NCBI RefSeq assembly: GCF_022879575.1
Contig: NZ_CP084261.1
Location: forward strand, 620,001 to 684,000
Direction of reading: 5' to 3'
Length of the DNA stretch: 64,000 bases
Source of the DNA: Caballeronia sp. SL2Y3
Lineage (GTDB): Bacteria > Pseudomonadota > Gammaproteobacteria > Burkholderiales > Burkholderiaceae
Position numbers and translations under genes: made by a program. Below, piece after piece: positions 16,202 to 26,013 of the stretch; position 1 is the first letter of the stretch, and the number at the start of each line of letters is the position of its first letter. The notes below the pieces were generated by a model. That model was not told the origin of the DNA, ran no database searches, and saw only the letters and a program-made list of their open reading frames with translations.

Positions 16202-16837
16202 ATGTGGCCAAGCAGGTCGAAGGTAGACGAGTCCCCGCATGCGCGCTTCGAAGCGACGGTCATGCCGCATCTCGATGCCGCCTATAACCTTGCGCGCTGG
16301 CTCTCGGGCAGCCCGAGCGATGCCGATGACGTCGTGCAGGAAGCCTATCTGCGCGCGTTCCGTTTCTTCTCGGGCTTCGAAGACGGCGATGAATCGAACG
16401 CGCGGGGATGGCTGCTCGCCATCGTGCGTAATACATGGTTCACGGAGTGGCGTCGTCGCGTGCAGTTGGCGGACGCGACGCCATATGACGAGGAGATCGC
16501 TGGCGATCAGGCACTGCCGGGATGGTCTGACGATGCCGGCGCGAGTCCGGAGACGCTCGCAGTGCGCAAGGACGAGGTGCAACTGGTGCATCGCGCGCTG
16601 GAGTCACTGCCTCTGGTCTTTCGGGAGGTGCTGGTGCTGCGTGAGCTGGAAGACATGAGTTATAAGGAAGTGGCCGCCATTACGGGCGTGCCGATAGGAA
16701 CCGTGATGTCGAGACTCGCGCGCGGCCGGAAAATGCTGGCCGCAGCAGTGCGCGCAGCGCAGGGCGACAGACCGAACGTGCGGCTCGTGCGTAAATCAGA
16801 ACCGGGTCATTCCGAGGAATCGGGCAATGGACAATAA
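16202..16837 (+). CDS. ECF (RpoE-like) RNA polymerase sigma factor
   Basis: 211 residues. Region 2 is clear (ARWLSGSPSDADDVVQEAYLRAF, GWLLAIVRNTWFTEWRRR) and region 4 has the promoter-binding helix-turn-helix (LPLVFREVLVLRELEDMSYKEVA, then GVPIGTVMSRLARGRKML). Group-IV (ECF) sigma factors lack regions 1 and 3, as here. The next gene overlaps its 3' end and encodes a membrane anti-sigma-like protein, the normal arrangement for envelope-signal control. It is divergent from the metallophosphoesterase-cupredoxin operon. Confidence 0.93.
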   Translation: MWPSRSKVDESPHARFEATVMPHLDAAYNLARWLSGSPSDADDVVQEAYLRAFRFFSGFEDGDESNARGWLLAIVRNTWFTEWRRRVQLADATPYDEEIAGDQALPGWSDDAGASPETLAVRKDEVQLVHRALESLPLVFREVLVLRELEDMSYKEVAAITGVPIGTVMSRLARGRKMLAAAVRAAQGDRPNVRLVRKSEPGHSEESGNGQ

Positions 16838-17546
16838 CGAAACCGCCTCGCTCGAAACGAGGTTGACCGATGGCTCGCTGTATCACCGGGCGCCCGCGCA
16901 CCTGCGAGCGCAAGTGCTGGCGCGCGTGCGGGACGAAGCGGCTCGCGAAACACGCCGGCAATCGCCAACGGCTAGCACGCGAAACACATGGCGGCTGCCT
17001 TTTTCCACGCCGTGGCCCTTCTTCGGCGGGGCATTCGCGGGCGCGACGTTATCGGCAGTCGTGCTAGGCGCCGTGCTCTGGGTTCAGACCGCGGCCCGCA
17101 TGCCGTCCGAATCGCCGATCGCGCAAGAGATCGTATCGAGCCATGTGCGGGCGCTCATGTCGGATCGTCCAATAGACGTTTTATCCAGCGATAAACATAC
17201 GGTAAAACCGTGGTTCAACGGCCGCATCGACTATGCGCCGCCGGTCATCGACCCGGCAGGACCCGGCTATGCGCTGGTCGGCGGACGGCTCGATTACATC
17301 GGGCACCGCCCGGTAGCGGTGGTCGTTTATCGCTATCTGAAGCATCCGATCGACGTGTACGTGTTCCCCGAAAAAGCATCGACAGGGTCGCAAAAGGACG
17401 CCAAGGCAGTCGTCACGCGCTCCGACGACGGCTATGCGCTTGCCCGCTGGACCCAGGACGGCATGACGTTCTGGGCCGTGACCGATGCGTCCGGCGCCGT
17501 GCTGCATCAGTTCATACAGGCGATCGAGGCCGGCGCGCCTCGCTAA
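16827..17546 (+). CDS. Single-pass membrane anti-sigma factor-like protein
   Basis: 239 residues, overlapping the sigma gene by 11 bases. A short cytoplasmic N-terminus (LTDGSLYHRAPAHLRAQVLARV) precedes one transmembrane helix (FGGAFAGATLSAVVLGAVLW). The extracytoplasmic domain (KPWFNGRIDYAPPV, GYALVGGRLDYIGHRPVAVVVY, DGYALARWTQDGMTFWAVTD) matches proteobacterial anti-sigma factors whose outer domain contains this WF-x-G-R-x-D signature. No zinc-binding HxxxCxxC is present. It would hold the sigma factor until a periplasmic signal arrives. Confidence 0.8.
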   Translation: MDNNETASLETRLTDGSLYHRAPAHLRAQVLARVRDEAARETRRQSPTASTRNTWRLPFSTPWPFFGGAFAGATLSAVVLGAVLWVQTAARMPSESPIAQEIVSSHVRALMSDRPIDVLSSDKHTVKPWFNGRIDYAPPVIDPAGPGYALVGGRLDYIGHRPVAVVVYRYLKHPIDVYVFPEKASTGSQKDAKAVVTRSDDGYALARWTQDGMTFWAVTDASGAVLHQFIQAIEAGAPR

Positions 17547-17633
17547 TGCACATAGCACGGCACTTCTGGATGACGCGCATTTCTCGCTGCGCTCATTTGG
17601 TGTTACCTTGCCCGAAACGGACAAGGAGACGCC

Positions 17634-19664
17634 ATGAACAGCAGCAGCGCCCCGCCTCGTCACCACGCCTTTTCGTCGTCGGCACGGCTTGTCGAGCGCG
17701 GCAAGATCGTGTCGGCGCGCGAGGCCGTGCGCCTTATCCGGTCGGGCGACACGGTAGCAACGAGCGGCTTCGTGGGCGTCGGCTTCGCGGAAGAAGTGGC
17801 GATGGCGCTCGAAGCGCGCTTTCTCGAAGGCAAGACAGCAGGCGACGCCGAAGCAGACGAGTCGATCGCGGATCTCACTATCGTCTATGCCGCCGGCCAG
17901 GGCGATGGGCGCGCGAAAGGCCTCAATCATTTCGCGCATGAAGGGCTCGTGAAGCGTGTCATCGGCGGACACTGGGGACTCGTTCCCGGCTTGCAGAAGC
18001 TCGCCATCGAGAACCGCATCGAAGCGTATAACCTGCCGCAAGGCGTGATTTCGCAACTCTTTCGCGATATCGCAGCGCATCGTCCTGGCCAGTTATCGAC
18101 TGTCGGTCTCGGCACGTTCGTCGATCCACGCAATGGCGGAGGAAAACTCAATGCCCGCACGACCGAGGATATCGTGCGTCTCATGCAGATAGACGGCACC
18201 GACTATCTGTATTACAAGGCCTTTCCCATCGACGTCGCGATCGTGCGCGGAACGACCGCCGATCTGAACGGCAACATCACGATGGAAAAGGAAGCGCTGA
18301 CGCTGGAAGCGCTCTCCATTGCAATGGCCGCGCGCAACTCTGGCGGCATTGTCATCGCGCAAGTGGAACGGCTCGCCGAGTCGAACACGCTCAACGCGCG
18401 GCAAGTGAAAGTGCCGGGCGTCATGGTGGATTGCGTCGTTGTCGCGCGCCCGGAGAATCACTGGCAGACTTTCGGCGAGCAATACAGCGCCGCGTTTTCC
18501 AGCGAATTGCGGGTCGCCGCGGGTTCACTGCCGCCCATGCCGCTCAACGAACGCAAGGTGATCGCGCGTCGCGCCGCCTTTGAACTGATGGCCAATAGCG
18601 TGGTGAATCTCGGCATCGGCATGCCCGAAGGCATTGCGAGCGTGGCCAACGAAGAGCAGGTGATCGACCTCTTCACGATGACGACCGAACCGGGCGTGAT
18701 AGGCGGCATCCCGGCTGGCGGCCTGAATTTCGGCGCGGCGACGAACACGCAGGCGATCATCGACCAGCCATATCAGTTCGATTTCTACGATGGCGGCGGG
18801 CTGGATATCGCCTTCCTCGGGCTTGCGCAAGCAGACCGCGAAGGCAATCTCAACGTGAGTAAGTTCGGACCCAAGCTCGCCGGCGCAGGCGGATTCATCA
18901 ACATCAGTCAGTCGGCGAAGAAGGTTGTTTTCGTCGGAACGTTCAACGCAGGCAAGCTCAATATCGTTATCGAAGACGGCAAGCTCCTCATTCGCCGCGA
19001 CGGGAATTGCCGCAAATTCGTGGATGCCGTCGAGCATCGCACGTTCAGCGGGCCCTATGCCGTGGAGCGCGGTCAGACGGTGATATACATTACCGAACGC
19101 TGTGTGTTCGAACTGACGAGCGAGGGGTTGGCGCTGAAGGAAGTGGCGCCCGGCATCGATGTCGAGCGCGATATCGTGGCTCAGATGGACTTCCGGCCCG
19201 TGATTCAGTCGCCTCCGAGCCTGATGGATCCGCGCATTTTCACGGACGAGCCGATGGGTCTGCGCAAGATTCTGCTAGGCCTCGATCTTTCGGAGCGATT
19301 CAGCTACGACCCCGACAAGAATCTCTTCTTCATCAACTTCGAAGGCTATGAGGTGGCGAGCCTGCACGACGTCGAAGCAATTCGCCTTGAAGTCGAGAAG
19401 CAACTTGCGGGCGTGAGCGTCAAGCCGCACGCTATCGTCAATTACGATAACTTCTCCATTCGCCCCAGCATGCTCGACGCTTATTCGGAGATGGTCACGC
19501 GGCTAGTCAGTCGGTTCTATGGCGGCGTGACGCGTTATACGACGAGCAGCTTCCTGCGCATGAAACTCGGCGATGCGCTGAAACGCCGGGGCGTCGCGCC
19601 TTATATCTACGAAAGCCCGCAGGAAGCGCGCGAACACGGCACCCGGCGGCCTCGTCAATCCTAG
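17634..19664 (+). CDS. Acyl-CoA:acetate/3-ketoacid CoA-transferase (propionate CoA-transferase-like, fused subunits)
   Basis: 676 residues: alpha-like half ([40 protein letters not shown]) and beta-like half ([39 protein letters not shown]) in one chain. The Glu in TTEPGVIGG matches the catalytic glutamate of family I CoA-transferases, which forms a gamma-glutamyl-CoA intermediate. A C-terminal extension of about 130 residues ([19 protein letters not shown] onward) goes beyond the usual Pct length and is typical of the longer branch. It likely activates or recycles short-chain acids. AAGGAG precedes the ATG. Its stop overlaps that of the facing permease by four bases (CTAG). Confidence 0.85.
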   Translation: MNSSSAPPRHHAFSSSARLVERGKIVSAREAVRLIRSGDTVATSGFVGVGFAEEVAMALEARFLEGKTAGDAEADESIADLTIVYAAGQGDGRAKGLNHFAHEGLVKRVIGGHWGLVPGLQKLAIENRIEAYNLPQGVISQLFRDIAAHRPGQLSTVGLGTFVDPRNGGGKLNARTTEDIVRLMQIDGTDYLYYKAFPIDVAIVRGTTADLNGNITMEKEALTLEALSIAMAARNSGGIVIAQVERLAESNTLNARQVKVPGVMVDCVVVARPENHWQTFGEQYSAAFSSELRVAAGSLPPMPLNERKVIARRAAFELMANSVVNLGIGMPEGIASVANEEQVIDLFTMTTEPGVIGGIPAGGLNFGAATNTQAIIDQPYQFDFYDGGGLDIAFLGLAQADREGNLNVSKFGPKLAGAGGFINISQSAKKVVFVGTFNAGKLNIVIEDGKLLIRRDGNCRKFVDAVEHRTFSGPYAVERGQTVIYITERCVFELTSEGLALKEVAPGIDVERDIVAQMDFRPVIQSPPSLMDPRIFTDEPMGLRKILLGLDLSERFSYDPDKNLFFINFEGYEVASLHDVEAIRLEVEKQLAGVSVKPHAIVNYDNFSIRPSMLDAYSEMVTRLVSRFYGGVTRYTTSSFLRMKLGDALKRRGVAPYIYESPQEAREHGTRRPRQS

Positions 19665-21178
19665 CTTCTCGCTGTTTGAGCCGGAGACGTTTGCTTCTCC
19701 ACCCGCAAGCGGCTATGGCGTATGCCGTATGTGAAGTAGATGACGATGCCGATCGCCATCCATATGATGAGGCGTATCCATGTATCGGCAGGTAAGCCGG
19801 ACATGAGGAAGACGGACGAGATCGCCCCTAACGGGGCCACGATGAACACGGCGGGCGTCTTGAACGCCCGCTTCAGTTCAGGTTGCGTGATACGCAAGAC
19901 GAGCACGCCGACGCAGACCACGGCGAATGCGAACAGCGTGCCGATGCTGACGAGTTCGCCAACGAGACCGATCGGAAGCAGCCCGGCAAGGACCATGACG
20001 ATCAGGCCGGTGATGATGGTCGTGATGTACGGCGTATGGAAGCGCGCATGAATCTTCGAGGCGAAGGGCGGCAACAAACCGTCTCGCGCCATCGAATAGA
20101 AAATACGCGGCTGGCTCAGCAGCAAGACGAGAATGACCGATGTCAGGCCGAAGATCGCGCCCAACTTCACAATGGGCGAGAGCCAGCGCATGCCGATGGC
20201 ATCGACGCCGACGGCGATCGGGTCTGAGACGTTGAGCTTGTCGTACGACACGATGCCCGTCAGCACGTACGAGACGAGGACATACAGAATCGTGCAGATG
20301 GTGAGCGAACCGAGCAGGCCGATAGGCATGTCGCGGCGTGGATTGCGCGTCTCCTGCGCGACGCACGACACCGAATCGAAGCCGATATAAGCGAAGAATA
20401 CGACCGCCGCGCCGCGCAGGACGCCGCTCATGCCGTACACGCCGGATTCGCCGGTATTGGGTGGAATGAATGCGCCCGTGGGATTCTTTGCGGTGACCCA
20501 GTGACTCGTATCGACATACGCAATGCCTGCTGCGATGAACGCAAGCACGATCAGCACTTTGATGACGACGATGAAGCTGTTCACCCGCGCCGATTCGCGA
20601 ATGCCTATCACGAGCAGGATGGTGATAAGCCCGACGATGACCATGGCCGGCACGTTGAGGATAGCGCCGGCGTGACTCCATCCCTTGCCGGGGTCATAGG
20701 CGAAGGGCGCTTGTGAAAGCTGCGCAGGAATGTCGATATGCAGCGAATGCAGGAAGCTGACGACATAGCCCGACCAGCCGATCGCCACCGTCGTTGCGCC
20801 GACGGCATATTCCAGTATCAAGTCCCAGCCGATGAGCCATGCAATCAGTTCGCCCATCGTCGCGTAAGCATAGGTGTAAGCGCTTCCCGAAACCGGAACC
20901 GTCGAGGCCATTTCCGCATAACAAAGGCCTGCAAGCGCGCAGACGATTGCGCCCAGCACGAACGATATGACGATGGCAGGGCCTGCATTCGCAGCCGCGG
21001 CGTGTCCGGTCAGCACGAAGATGCCGGCGCCGATGATGCAGCCGATGCCGAGCATGGTGACATCGAGCGCGGTAAGCGAACGTTTCAGCGCGTGGCCGCC
21101 TTGCTCCTGCAGAACCTCCTCTGTTTCCGACGCTTCCTTTTGCAGTGCAGCGACGGTTTTTCTCTGCATGACGGCCAC
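19661..21178 (-). CDS. APC-superfamily amino-acid permease (YfnA-like)
   Basis: About 505 residues, 12 or more helices. It opens with the family signature: [20 protein letters not shown], then [19 protein letters not shown] and [20 protein letters not shown], placing it with cationic/branched amino-acid permeases of the APC group. The start is taken as GTG at 21178 because GGAGG stands five bases upstream; the ATG at 21169, three codons later, is 14 bases from that site. Substrate is not decidable. Confidence 0.87.
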   Translation of the reverse strand: MAVMQRKTVAALQKEASETEEVLQEQGGHALKRSLTALDVTMLGIGCIIGAGIFVLTGHAAAANAGPAIVISFVLGAIVCALAGLCYAEMASTVPVSGSAYTYAYATMGELIAWLIGWDLILEYAVGATTVAIGWSGYVVSFLHSLHIDIPAQLSQAPFAYDPGKGWSHAGAILNVPAMVIVGLITILLVIGIRESARVNSFIVVIKVLIVLAFIAAGIAYVDTSHWVTAKNPTGAFIPPNTGESGVYGMSGVLRGAAVVFFAYIGFDSVSCVAQETRNPRRDMPIGLLGSLTICTILYVLVSYVLTGIVSYDKLNVSDPIAVGVDAIGMRWLSPIVKLGAIFGLTSVILVLLLSQPRIFYSMARDGLLPPFASKIHARFHTPYITTIITGLIVMVLAGLLPIGLVGELVSIGTLFAFAVVCVGVLVLRITQPELKRAFKTPAVFIVAPLGAISSVFLMSGLPADTWIRLIIWMAIGIVIYFTYGIRHSRLRVEKQTSPAQTARS

Positions 21179-21498
21179 GATCACCTCCGGTCTCTGGCAA
21201 GGCACTTGCAGGGCGATAGATGCGCGCCGCCCTGAGGCCGCTGTTTCGTAATAGCAGATTTCCCCGGGGAATACGAGAACGAAGCCGCGCATGCCGGGGC
21301 GCATGGATCGGGAAACGCCCGGACGCTTAAGCATTCGCCGTGCCGAAAACCGCGTGCGCAGCGGGGTGATTCATGGCGGTGGGTCCGCTCGCGCGCAGAG
21401 CGGCACTATAATCGGCTTGTCGGTTTCGCTTTGACCAACGGGACTTGTTGCGCGAAGGTGCAACGCTCCCTGCTTATTCCTTGACGTGGAGATCAAAT

Positions 21499-22155
21499 AT
21501 GTCGATCCGCATTGGCGATGAAGCCCCCGATTTCACCGCAGAAACCACCGAAGGCCCGATTCGCTTTCACGAGTGGATCGGCGACAGCTGGGCGATCCTC
21601 TTTTCGCATCCGAAGGACTTCACGCCCGTCTGCACCACCGAACTCGGCTATATGGCGAAGTTGAAACCCGAGTTCGACAAGCGCAACACCAAGGTCATCG
21701 GCTTGTCGATCGACCCGGTCGACAATCATGCCAAGTGGGCGAAAGACATCGAAGAAACGCAGGGCACGGCCGTCAATTACCCGATGATCGGCGATGCGGA
21801 CCTGACTGTCGCCAAGCTCTACGACATGATTCACCCGAATGCGAGCGGCGGCGGTCCGCGCACGGCCGTCGACAACGCCACGATTCGAGCCGTGTTCATC
21901 ATCGGTCCGGACAAGAAGATGAAAGCGACCTTCACGTATCCGATGAGCGCGGGCCGCAATTTCGACGAAGTGCTCAGGTTGCTGGACGCGCTGCAACTGA
22001 ACGCGAAGCACACCGTCGCCACGCCGGTGAACTGGAAGCCGGGCGATGACGTCATCATCCCGACCTCGGTTTCCGACGAAGACGCCAAGAAAAAGTATCC
22101 GGAAGGCTTCAAGACGCTCAAGCCGTATCTGCGTACGGTCGCGCAGCCGAAGTAA
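21499..22155 (+). CDS. 1-Cys peroxiredoxin (Prx6 family)
   Basis: 218 residues. PKDFTPVCTTELGYM holds the peroxidatic Cys45, the only cysteine in the protein, so this is a true 1-Cys enzyme needing an outside reductant. The Prx6 features GPRTAVDNATIRAVFIIGPD and the C-terminal arm DDVIIPTSVSDEDAKKKYPEG are present. It reduces hydrogen and alkyl peroxides in the cytosol. GGAG lies upstream of ATG 21499. Bacterioferritin is encoded on the opposite strand immediately downstream, an iron/peroxide pairing. Confidence 0.95.
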   Translation: MSIRIGDEAPDFTAETTEGPIRFHEWIGDSWAILFSHPKDFTPVCTTELGYMAKLKPEFDKRNTKVIGLSIDPVDNHAKWAKDIEETQGTAVNYPMIGDADLTVAKLYDMIHPNASGGGPRTAVDNATIRAVFIIGPDKKMKATFTYPMSAGRNFDEVLRLLDALQLNAKHTVATPVNWKPGDDVIIPTSVSDEDAKKKYPEGFKTLKPYLRTVAQPK

Positions 22156-22173
22156 GCGGTTGCAGGACCTTCG

Positions 22174-22203
22174 ATGCGCTGTGCGGGCTCCCGCGCAGCG
22201 CAT
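22174..22203. terminator. Bidirectional hairpin terminator between peroxiredoxin and bacterioferritin genes
   Basis: A 14-base-pair stem with one T-G wobble and a two-base loop: outer arms ATGCGCTG/CAGCGCAT (22174-22181, 22196-22203), inner arms GCGGG/CCCGC. It fills the 52-base gap between the two converging stop codons. No long T-run follows either way, but position and strength support termination for both genes. Confidence 0.65.
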
Positions 22204-22207
22204 GTTC

Positions 22208-22681
22208 TCAGACATGCCCCGTGCGTCTTTCCGGGGACGTGTCGACTTCCCCGGGACGGCGCAGCATCTTGTCCACTTCGCCTGCGTGCAGTTCCTCGGT
22301 CTGAATCATCTGCCGCGCATATTCTTCGAGCGCGACCGAGCGGTCTTCCACGAGCCTCAGCAGATCGCGATAAAGGTCCAGCGCGACTTTCTCTGCTTGC
22401 AGCGATTCGCGAAGAATCGTCGCGATATCGAACGTATGATTGTCCAGCAGCGGGCCTATTTCCAGCGATGGATACGCGCCGAGCGTGGTGATCCATTCGC
22501 CCGCCTGATGCGCGTGCATCAACGATTCATCCGCCTGTGCGCGCAGCCATGAAACGATCGGTATGCGGCCGAACCCGAAGACGAGAAACGAATAGTGCGT
22601 GTAACGCACGACGCCGGCGAGTTCGGATTCGAGAATCCGGTTCAATACGGCGACGACTTCTTCCTTGTCGAGTTCTGCCAT
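22208..22681 (-). CDS. bfr: Bacterioferritin
   Basis: 157 residues, four-helix ferritin-like: VVAVLNRILESELAGVVRYTHYSF, ADESLMHAHQAGEWIT, VALDLYRDLLRLVED and YARQMIQTEELHAGEVDKML. Glu and His residues of the di-iron ferroxidase site are in helices 1, 2 and 4; the Met in ESLMHAHQ may serve as haem ligand. It stores and detoxifies iron in the cytosol. GGAGG stands before the ATG. A tandem repeat of GACCGAATCATTT units lies 37 bases upstream. Confidence 0.85.
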   Translation of the reverse strand: MAELDKEEVVAVLNRILESELAGVVRYTHYSFLVFGFGRIPIVSWLRAQADESLMHAHQAGEWITTLGAYPSLEIGPLLDNHTFDIATILRESLQAEKVALDLYRDLLRLVEDRSVALEEYARQMIQTEELHAGEVDKMLRRPGEVDTSPERRTGHV

Positions 22682-22717
22682 CTCTGCCTCCGAGTCTCAA
22701 TGCCGAGCGGCTGGCAT

Positions 22718-22771
22718 ACCGAATCATTCACGGAATCACTGACCGAATCATTTGACCGAATCATTTGACCC
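22718..22771. repeat. Short tandem repeat GACCGAATCATTT, about four units
   Basis: Two perfect 13-base copies (22741-22753, 22754-22766) with degenerate copies before (22718-22729 and 22730-22740) and a partial unit after. It lies in the 137-base gap between the GntR stop and the bacterioferritin start, close to where the bfr promoter should be. It may be repeated binding sites or simply a slippage-prone repeat. Confidence 0.7.
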
Positions 22772-22818
22772 ATTGTAGTCATTGATTCCTGCACTCGCAT
22801 TGGAAAAGGCAGAGGCAA

Positions 22819-23529
22819 TTACACGGCTTCTTCTATCCAGATCGAAGCAGTACGCTCGAGCATGTGCGACATGATCGCTCGCGCGCTTTCCGCATCGCCG
22901 GCGTCGATGGCGCGGACCACTTTGCCGTAATCGCTGATCTCCGACTCGGGCATGCGCAATAGCCCCTGAGGGTGACTGCGCAACGTGGCTTTGAAGGTCC
23001 TCATGGCCACACGCACCACGCTACCCATCTGGCGCAGAATCTCGTCACCGCTCGCATCGAGAATAGCGTTCAGCAACGCTTCTTCCGTGGTCGCCTGGGA
23101 GGCTTCCTCGGGACTCGCATGCACGAGCCGCTGAAATGCTGCGTTGATACCGATGCGCTGATGCCTGTTCGCACGCGCCGCCGCAAGCGCGGCCGCCGGT
23201 GGATCGACGAGCGATCGAAATTCGATCAGACGTCGCAGACAGTCGGGATCGGGCAGGGCGCGCAAGCGCCACTCGGCCACTTCGGGATCGATGATCAGCC
23301 ACTCGTGCGCAGGCCGAATACGGGTGCCAGTCTTCGGCCGTACATCCAGCATGCGCCGCGAGATGAGAACGCTCAATGCCTCTCGCATGATGGTGCGCGA
23401 GACACCATGCTTCTGCGAAAGAAGGATCTGAGGCGGCAGAATGTTGTCTTTGTATTCTCCGTTAATAATGCCCGCGACGAGTTGGTTCACCACGCGCTTG
23501 ACGAGCGATGCTTCATATCCATGGTTCAT
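22819..23529 (-). CDS. GntR (FadR/FCD subfamily) transcriptional regulator
   Basis: 236 residues. N-terminal winged helix (VVNQLVAGIINGEYKDNILPP, KHGVSRTIMREALSVLISRRML) and an all-helical FCD effector domain with the pattern RLIEFRSLVDPPAAALAAARA, then FHxA-type HNAIL-like helices (EEALLNAILDASGDEILRQM) and HMLERTASIW. FCD regulators sense organic acids or sugar acids, often with a bound metal. Start 23529 fits the domain boundary; upstream in-frame codons encode low-complexity residues. Divergent from the PanE-like gene, which it may control. Confidence 0.87.
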   Translation of the reverse strand: MNHGYEASLVKRVVNQLVAGIINGEYKDNILPPQILLSQKHGVSRTIMREALSVLISRRMLDVRPKTGTRIRPAHEWLIIDPEVAEWRLRALPDPDCLRRLIEFRSLVDPPAAALAAARANRHQRIGINAAFQRLVHASPEEASQATTEEALLNAILDASGDEILRQMGSVVRVAMRTFKATLRSHPQGLLRMPESEISDYGKVVRAIDAGDAESARAIMSHMLERTASIWIEEAV

Positions 23530-23954
23530 TTTTTGTTCTCGTGAAAACACCCCACGCTCCGGCTGCGCGTCGCCCGTTCCCGGGCCGCTACCGCTTTTCC
23601 TGTCTATGCGGCGCCTCGGCGCGCCGTAAGTTGGTCTCCCTACATTGCCTGCCTTCCCGGCACTCTCTTCGCCGGGAAGGCGTGCAGTACATACCCCGTA
23701 GCGGTCGGTCATGGTCTGGAAGCGCGCCGTCTATCCGCTGCAGCAAGCGTATCGCCCCTCGGCATGATTTAACAATATGGTTCATTGGTAATTCGACTGA
23801 CTATCGTGCGTCGTCCCACAAACTTCCGACGACATGCAGAGCGCAAGCGTTTGCGGGTTCAAGCCCGCGCCGCAGGCCTTTAGCGGTGTTGTGATATTTT
23901 CCCGTTGCAAAGCGAACTGACTTCGCGTGATGCAGTGACCAGGAGAAACCAAAC
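23530..23954. other. Divergent promoter region (425 bases) between GntR and PanE-like genes
   Basis: No coding region was found. It carries an inverted repeat GTCGTC-N12-GACGAC at 23810-23833, a possible operator for the GntR regulator. An AT-richer tract at 23765-23800 and another at 23889-23912 may hold promoter elements for the rightward gene. Confidence 0.5.
23810..23833. promoter_or_regulatory. Inverted repeat GTCGTC-N12-GACGAC, possible regulator site
   Basis: Perfect six-base arms 12 bases apart, 121 bases before the PanE-like start. The spacing is wider than in usual GntR operators, so this is only a candidate. Confidence 0.25.
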
Positions 23955-24848
23955 ATGAAGATTGCCGTCATGGGCGCGGGCGCAGTGGGCTGTTATTACG
24001 GCGGCATGCTCGCTCGCGCAGGACACGAGGTCGCGCTGATTGCCCGGCCCCAGCACGTCGAAGCAATTCAGCGAGAAGGCTTGAGGCTCGATACGCAGAC
24101 TTTCGATGAGCACGTTCGCGTGTCGGCCAGCACAGACGCGAGCGCGGCAAAGGGCGCGCAGTTAGTGTTGTTCTGCGTCAAGTCGACTGATACGGACAGC
24201 GCCGCACAGGCACTCGCGCCTTATCTGGATGCACGCTCGCTGGTCTTGTCGCTGCAAAACGGCGTGGAGAACGCCGAGCGTTTGCGCGAGTTGCTGCCGC
24301 ACGAAGTCGCGGCGGCCGTAGTCTATGTTGCTGCGGAAATGGCAGGTCCCGGGCATATTCGCCACCATGGGCGCGGCGAACTGGTCATCGAACCTTCGAC
24401 CATGAGCGAAGACGTCGCGCATATGTTCGCCGCCGCGAACGTGCCTACCGAGATATCGGACAACGTGCGCGGCGCCTTATGGGCGAAGCTCATTCTCAAC
24501 TGTGCGTACAACGCGCTTTCGGCCATTGCACAGGTACCTTATGGTCGACTGGTTCAGGGCGAGGGCGTCACGCGTGCGATGCGCGATGTCATCGACGAGT
24601 GCGTTGCCGTCGCCAAGGCCGACGGCGTGACGCTCCCCGGCGACGTGGATGCCGCAGTGCGCCGCATTGCAGAGACCATGCCGAACCAATATTCGTCTAC
24701 GGCACAGGACCTTGCGCGCAGCAAGCACAGCGAGATCGATCACCTGAACGGTTTGATCGTTCGGCGCGGCGAAGCCCTGGGGGTGCCGACGCCGGCTAAT
24801 CGCATGCTCCACGTGCTGGTCAAACTGGTCGAAGCCAAGGCGGAGTGA
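23955..24848 (+). CDS. 2-dehydropantoate 2-reductase family (PanE/ApbA-like)
   Basis: 297 residues. NADPH-binding start MKIAVMGAGAVGCYYGGMLA, then LFCVKSTDTDSAAQAL and SLQNGVENAERL. The C-terminal domain has the catalytic Lys in LWAKLILNCAYNALSA and the SKHSEIDHLNGLIVRRG segment with the substrate-binding acid. Ketopantoate reductases make pantoate for vitamin B5; paralogues next to GntR regulators often act on other 2-keto acids, so the exact substrate is open. An AGGAG ribosome site precedes the ATG. Confidence 0.88.
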   Translation: MKIAVMGAGAVGCYYGGMLARAGHEVALIARPQHVEAIQREGLRLDTQTFDEHVRVSASTDASAAKGAQLVLFCVKSTDTDSAAQALAPYLDARSLVLSLQNGVENAERLRELLPHEVAAAVVYVAAEMAGPGHIRHHGRGELVIEPSTMSEDVAHMFAAANVPTEISDNVRGALWAKLILNCAYNALSAIAQVPYGRLVQGEGVTRAMRDVIDECVAVAKADGVTLPGDVDAAVRRIAETMPNQYSSTAQDLARSKHSEIDHLNGLIVRRGEALGVPTPANRMLHVLVKLVEAKAE

Positions 24849-24939
24849 AAAGGCGGCGGGCAACTCAGGAACGGCCGATGCTCAATGTTGGGAGCAGGCG
24901 CAGAAATGCTGGCGCCGTCTAACAACTGGAGGGTTTGTC

Positions 24940-25269
24940 ATGAAGTCGATCGTTAAAGCAGTTGCTGCTGCCGTTGTGCTCGCCGCCCCGGCGCTTTGCT
25001 TCGCCCAAACGGGCTCCGCCGTCGACCGGAGTCAGGTGCAGCAGGATCTGCGGCAGGTAGAAGCCGCAGGCTATAACCCCGGGGTGTCGGATCGCACGAC
25101 CTACCCCAGCGATGTCCAGCAGGCAGAAAGCCGCGTCTCCCGCCAGAATGGTGCAGTGGGAGGCGCAAATAACGCATACGGTGGCGTGAACAACGGGACG
25201 TCCGCGGCGGGCATGCGTGAATTGCGACCGATGAACGATGCGAACAAGCCGGTCTATTTCGGGCACTGA
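24940..25269 (+). CDS. Exported DUF4148 protein
   Basis: 109 residues: signal peptide (SIVKAVAAAVVLAAPALCFA-QT), then the DUF4148 core VQQDLRQVEAAGYNPGVSDRTTYPSDVQQAE, and a Gly/Asn-rich tail (GGANNAYGGVNNGTS). The family is almost confined to Burkholderiales; the proteins are small, periplasmic and of unknown role. A GGAGG site lies just before the ATG. A second DUF4148 gene is at 39633. Confidence 0.85.
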   Translation: MKSIVKAVAAAVVLAAPALCFAQTGSAVDRSQVQQDLRQVEAAGYNPGVSDRTTYPSDVQQAESRVSRQNGAVGGANNAYGGVNNGTSAAGMRELRPMNDANKPVYFGH

Positions 25270-26013
25270 GCTTTATCGACAATCAGGTCACTCACGGCGG
25301 ATTGCGGCGCGCGGTGGTGAGGCGCGAGCGGGGCGTTGACTAGACGCCTTCGCGCAGTCCGTCGCCGCTACGGGTGACTCTCGTTATTCAAGCCCGCTTG
25401 CACCTTCCTGATGACTGTCTCACTCCCGTACGCTTTGGACGACCATTGAGACTGCCCGCGTCAATACGGTCAATCGATGCGGTTTGCTCAATTATTGTTG
25501 AATGGCCGGTTCCTACTCAACGCGAATAATAAAGATAATAGTTGTCCCGCAACTATCGCCGCGCCTATTGGCAAACGGCCAAAGCTCATCGCGTTACGCC
25601 AGAAGGAATAACTACCAGTTGACAGTTTCATGAAACGCATCGGGCTGCAAAAACAGCAATCTGTTCTTGGTTGCGCGCGATATGTTTGCTAGCATGTAAA
25701 CACCATCGCGCCGAACCCACAAAGGCTTTGGTCCGGTGGCACAAGATTCTTCGTTATCGGTTGTCGCGCACTGACAACCGCTTGCCGACATTGACGCAAT
25801 GCTAACGAAATCTCGCACTCATTGACTACGCTCTGATTTCGCATCAAGCGAATCGAACTAATTCGCCGTGGCAGTCGTGTAAGACATGACTGTGAATACC
25901 GGCATTTCTCTTTGCTTTAACAGTTGAAAGCAGGACCGTTACAGTCACCATCGGCTTCAAGCGGATGGTGCGCAGTCATGCGCCTGCGATTCCGTGATAT
26001 TGCGGGAGGGAAA
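25270..26013. other. 744-base region without a firm gene
   Basis: It is visibly more AT-rich than its surroundings, above all from 25480 to 25920. A weak minus-strand ORF (25612-25818, GTG start, 68 residues, containing KPLWVRRDGVYMLAN) has protein-like composition but no clear ribosome site or family, and is left uncalled. Small symmetric sequences such as TTTCATGAAA (25627-25636) are present. The region may hold promoters or a small RNA. Confidence 0.4.

Noticed and set aside
25605..25610. Extra GGAATA copy
   Set aside because: No GTT at 16-17 bases and no gene start at the right distance.
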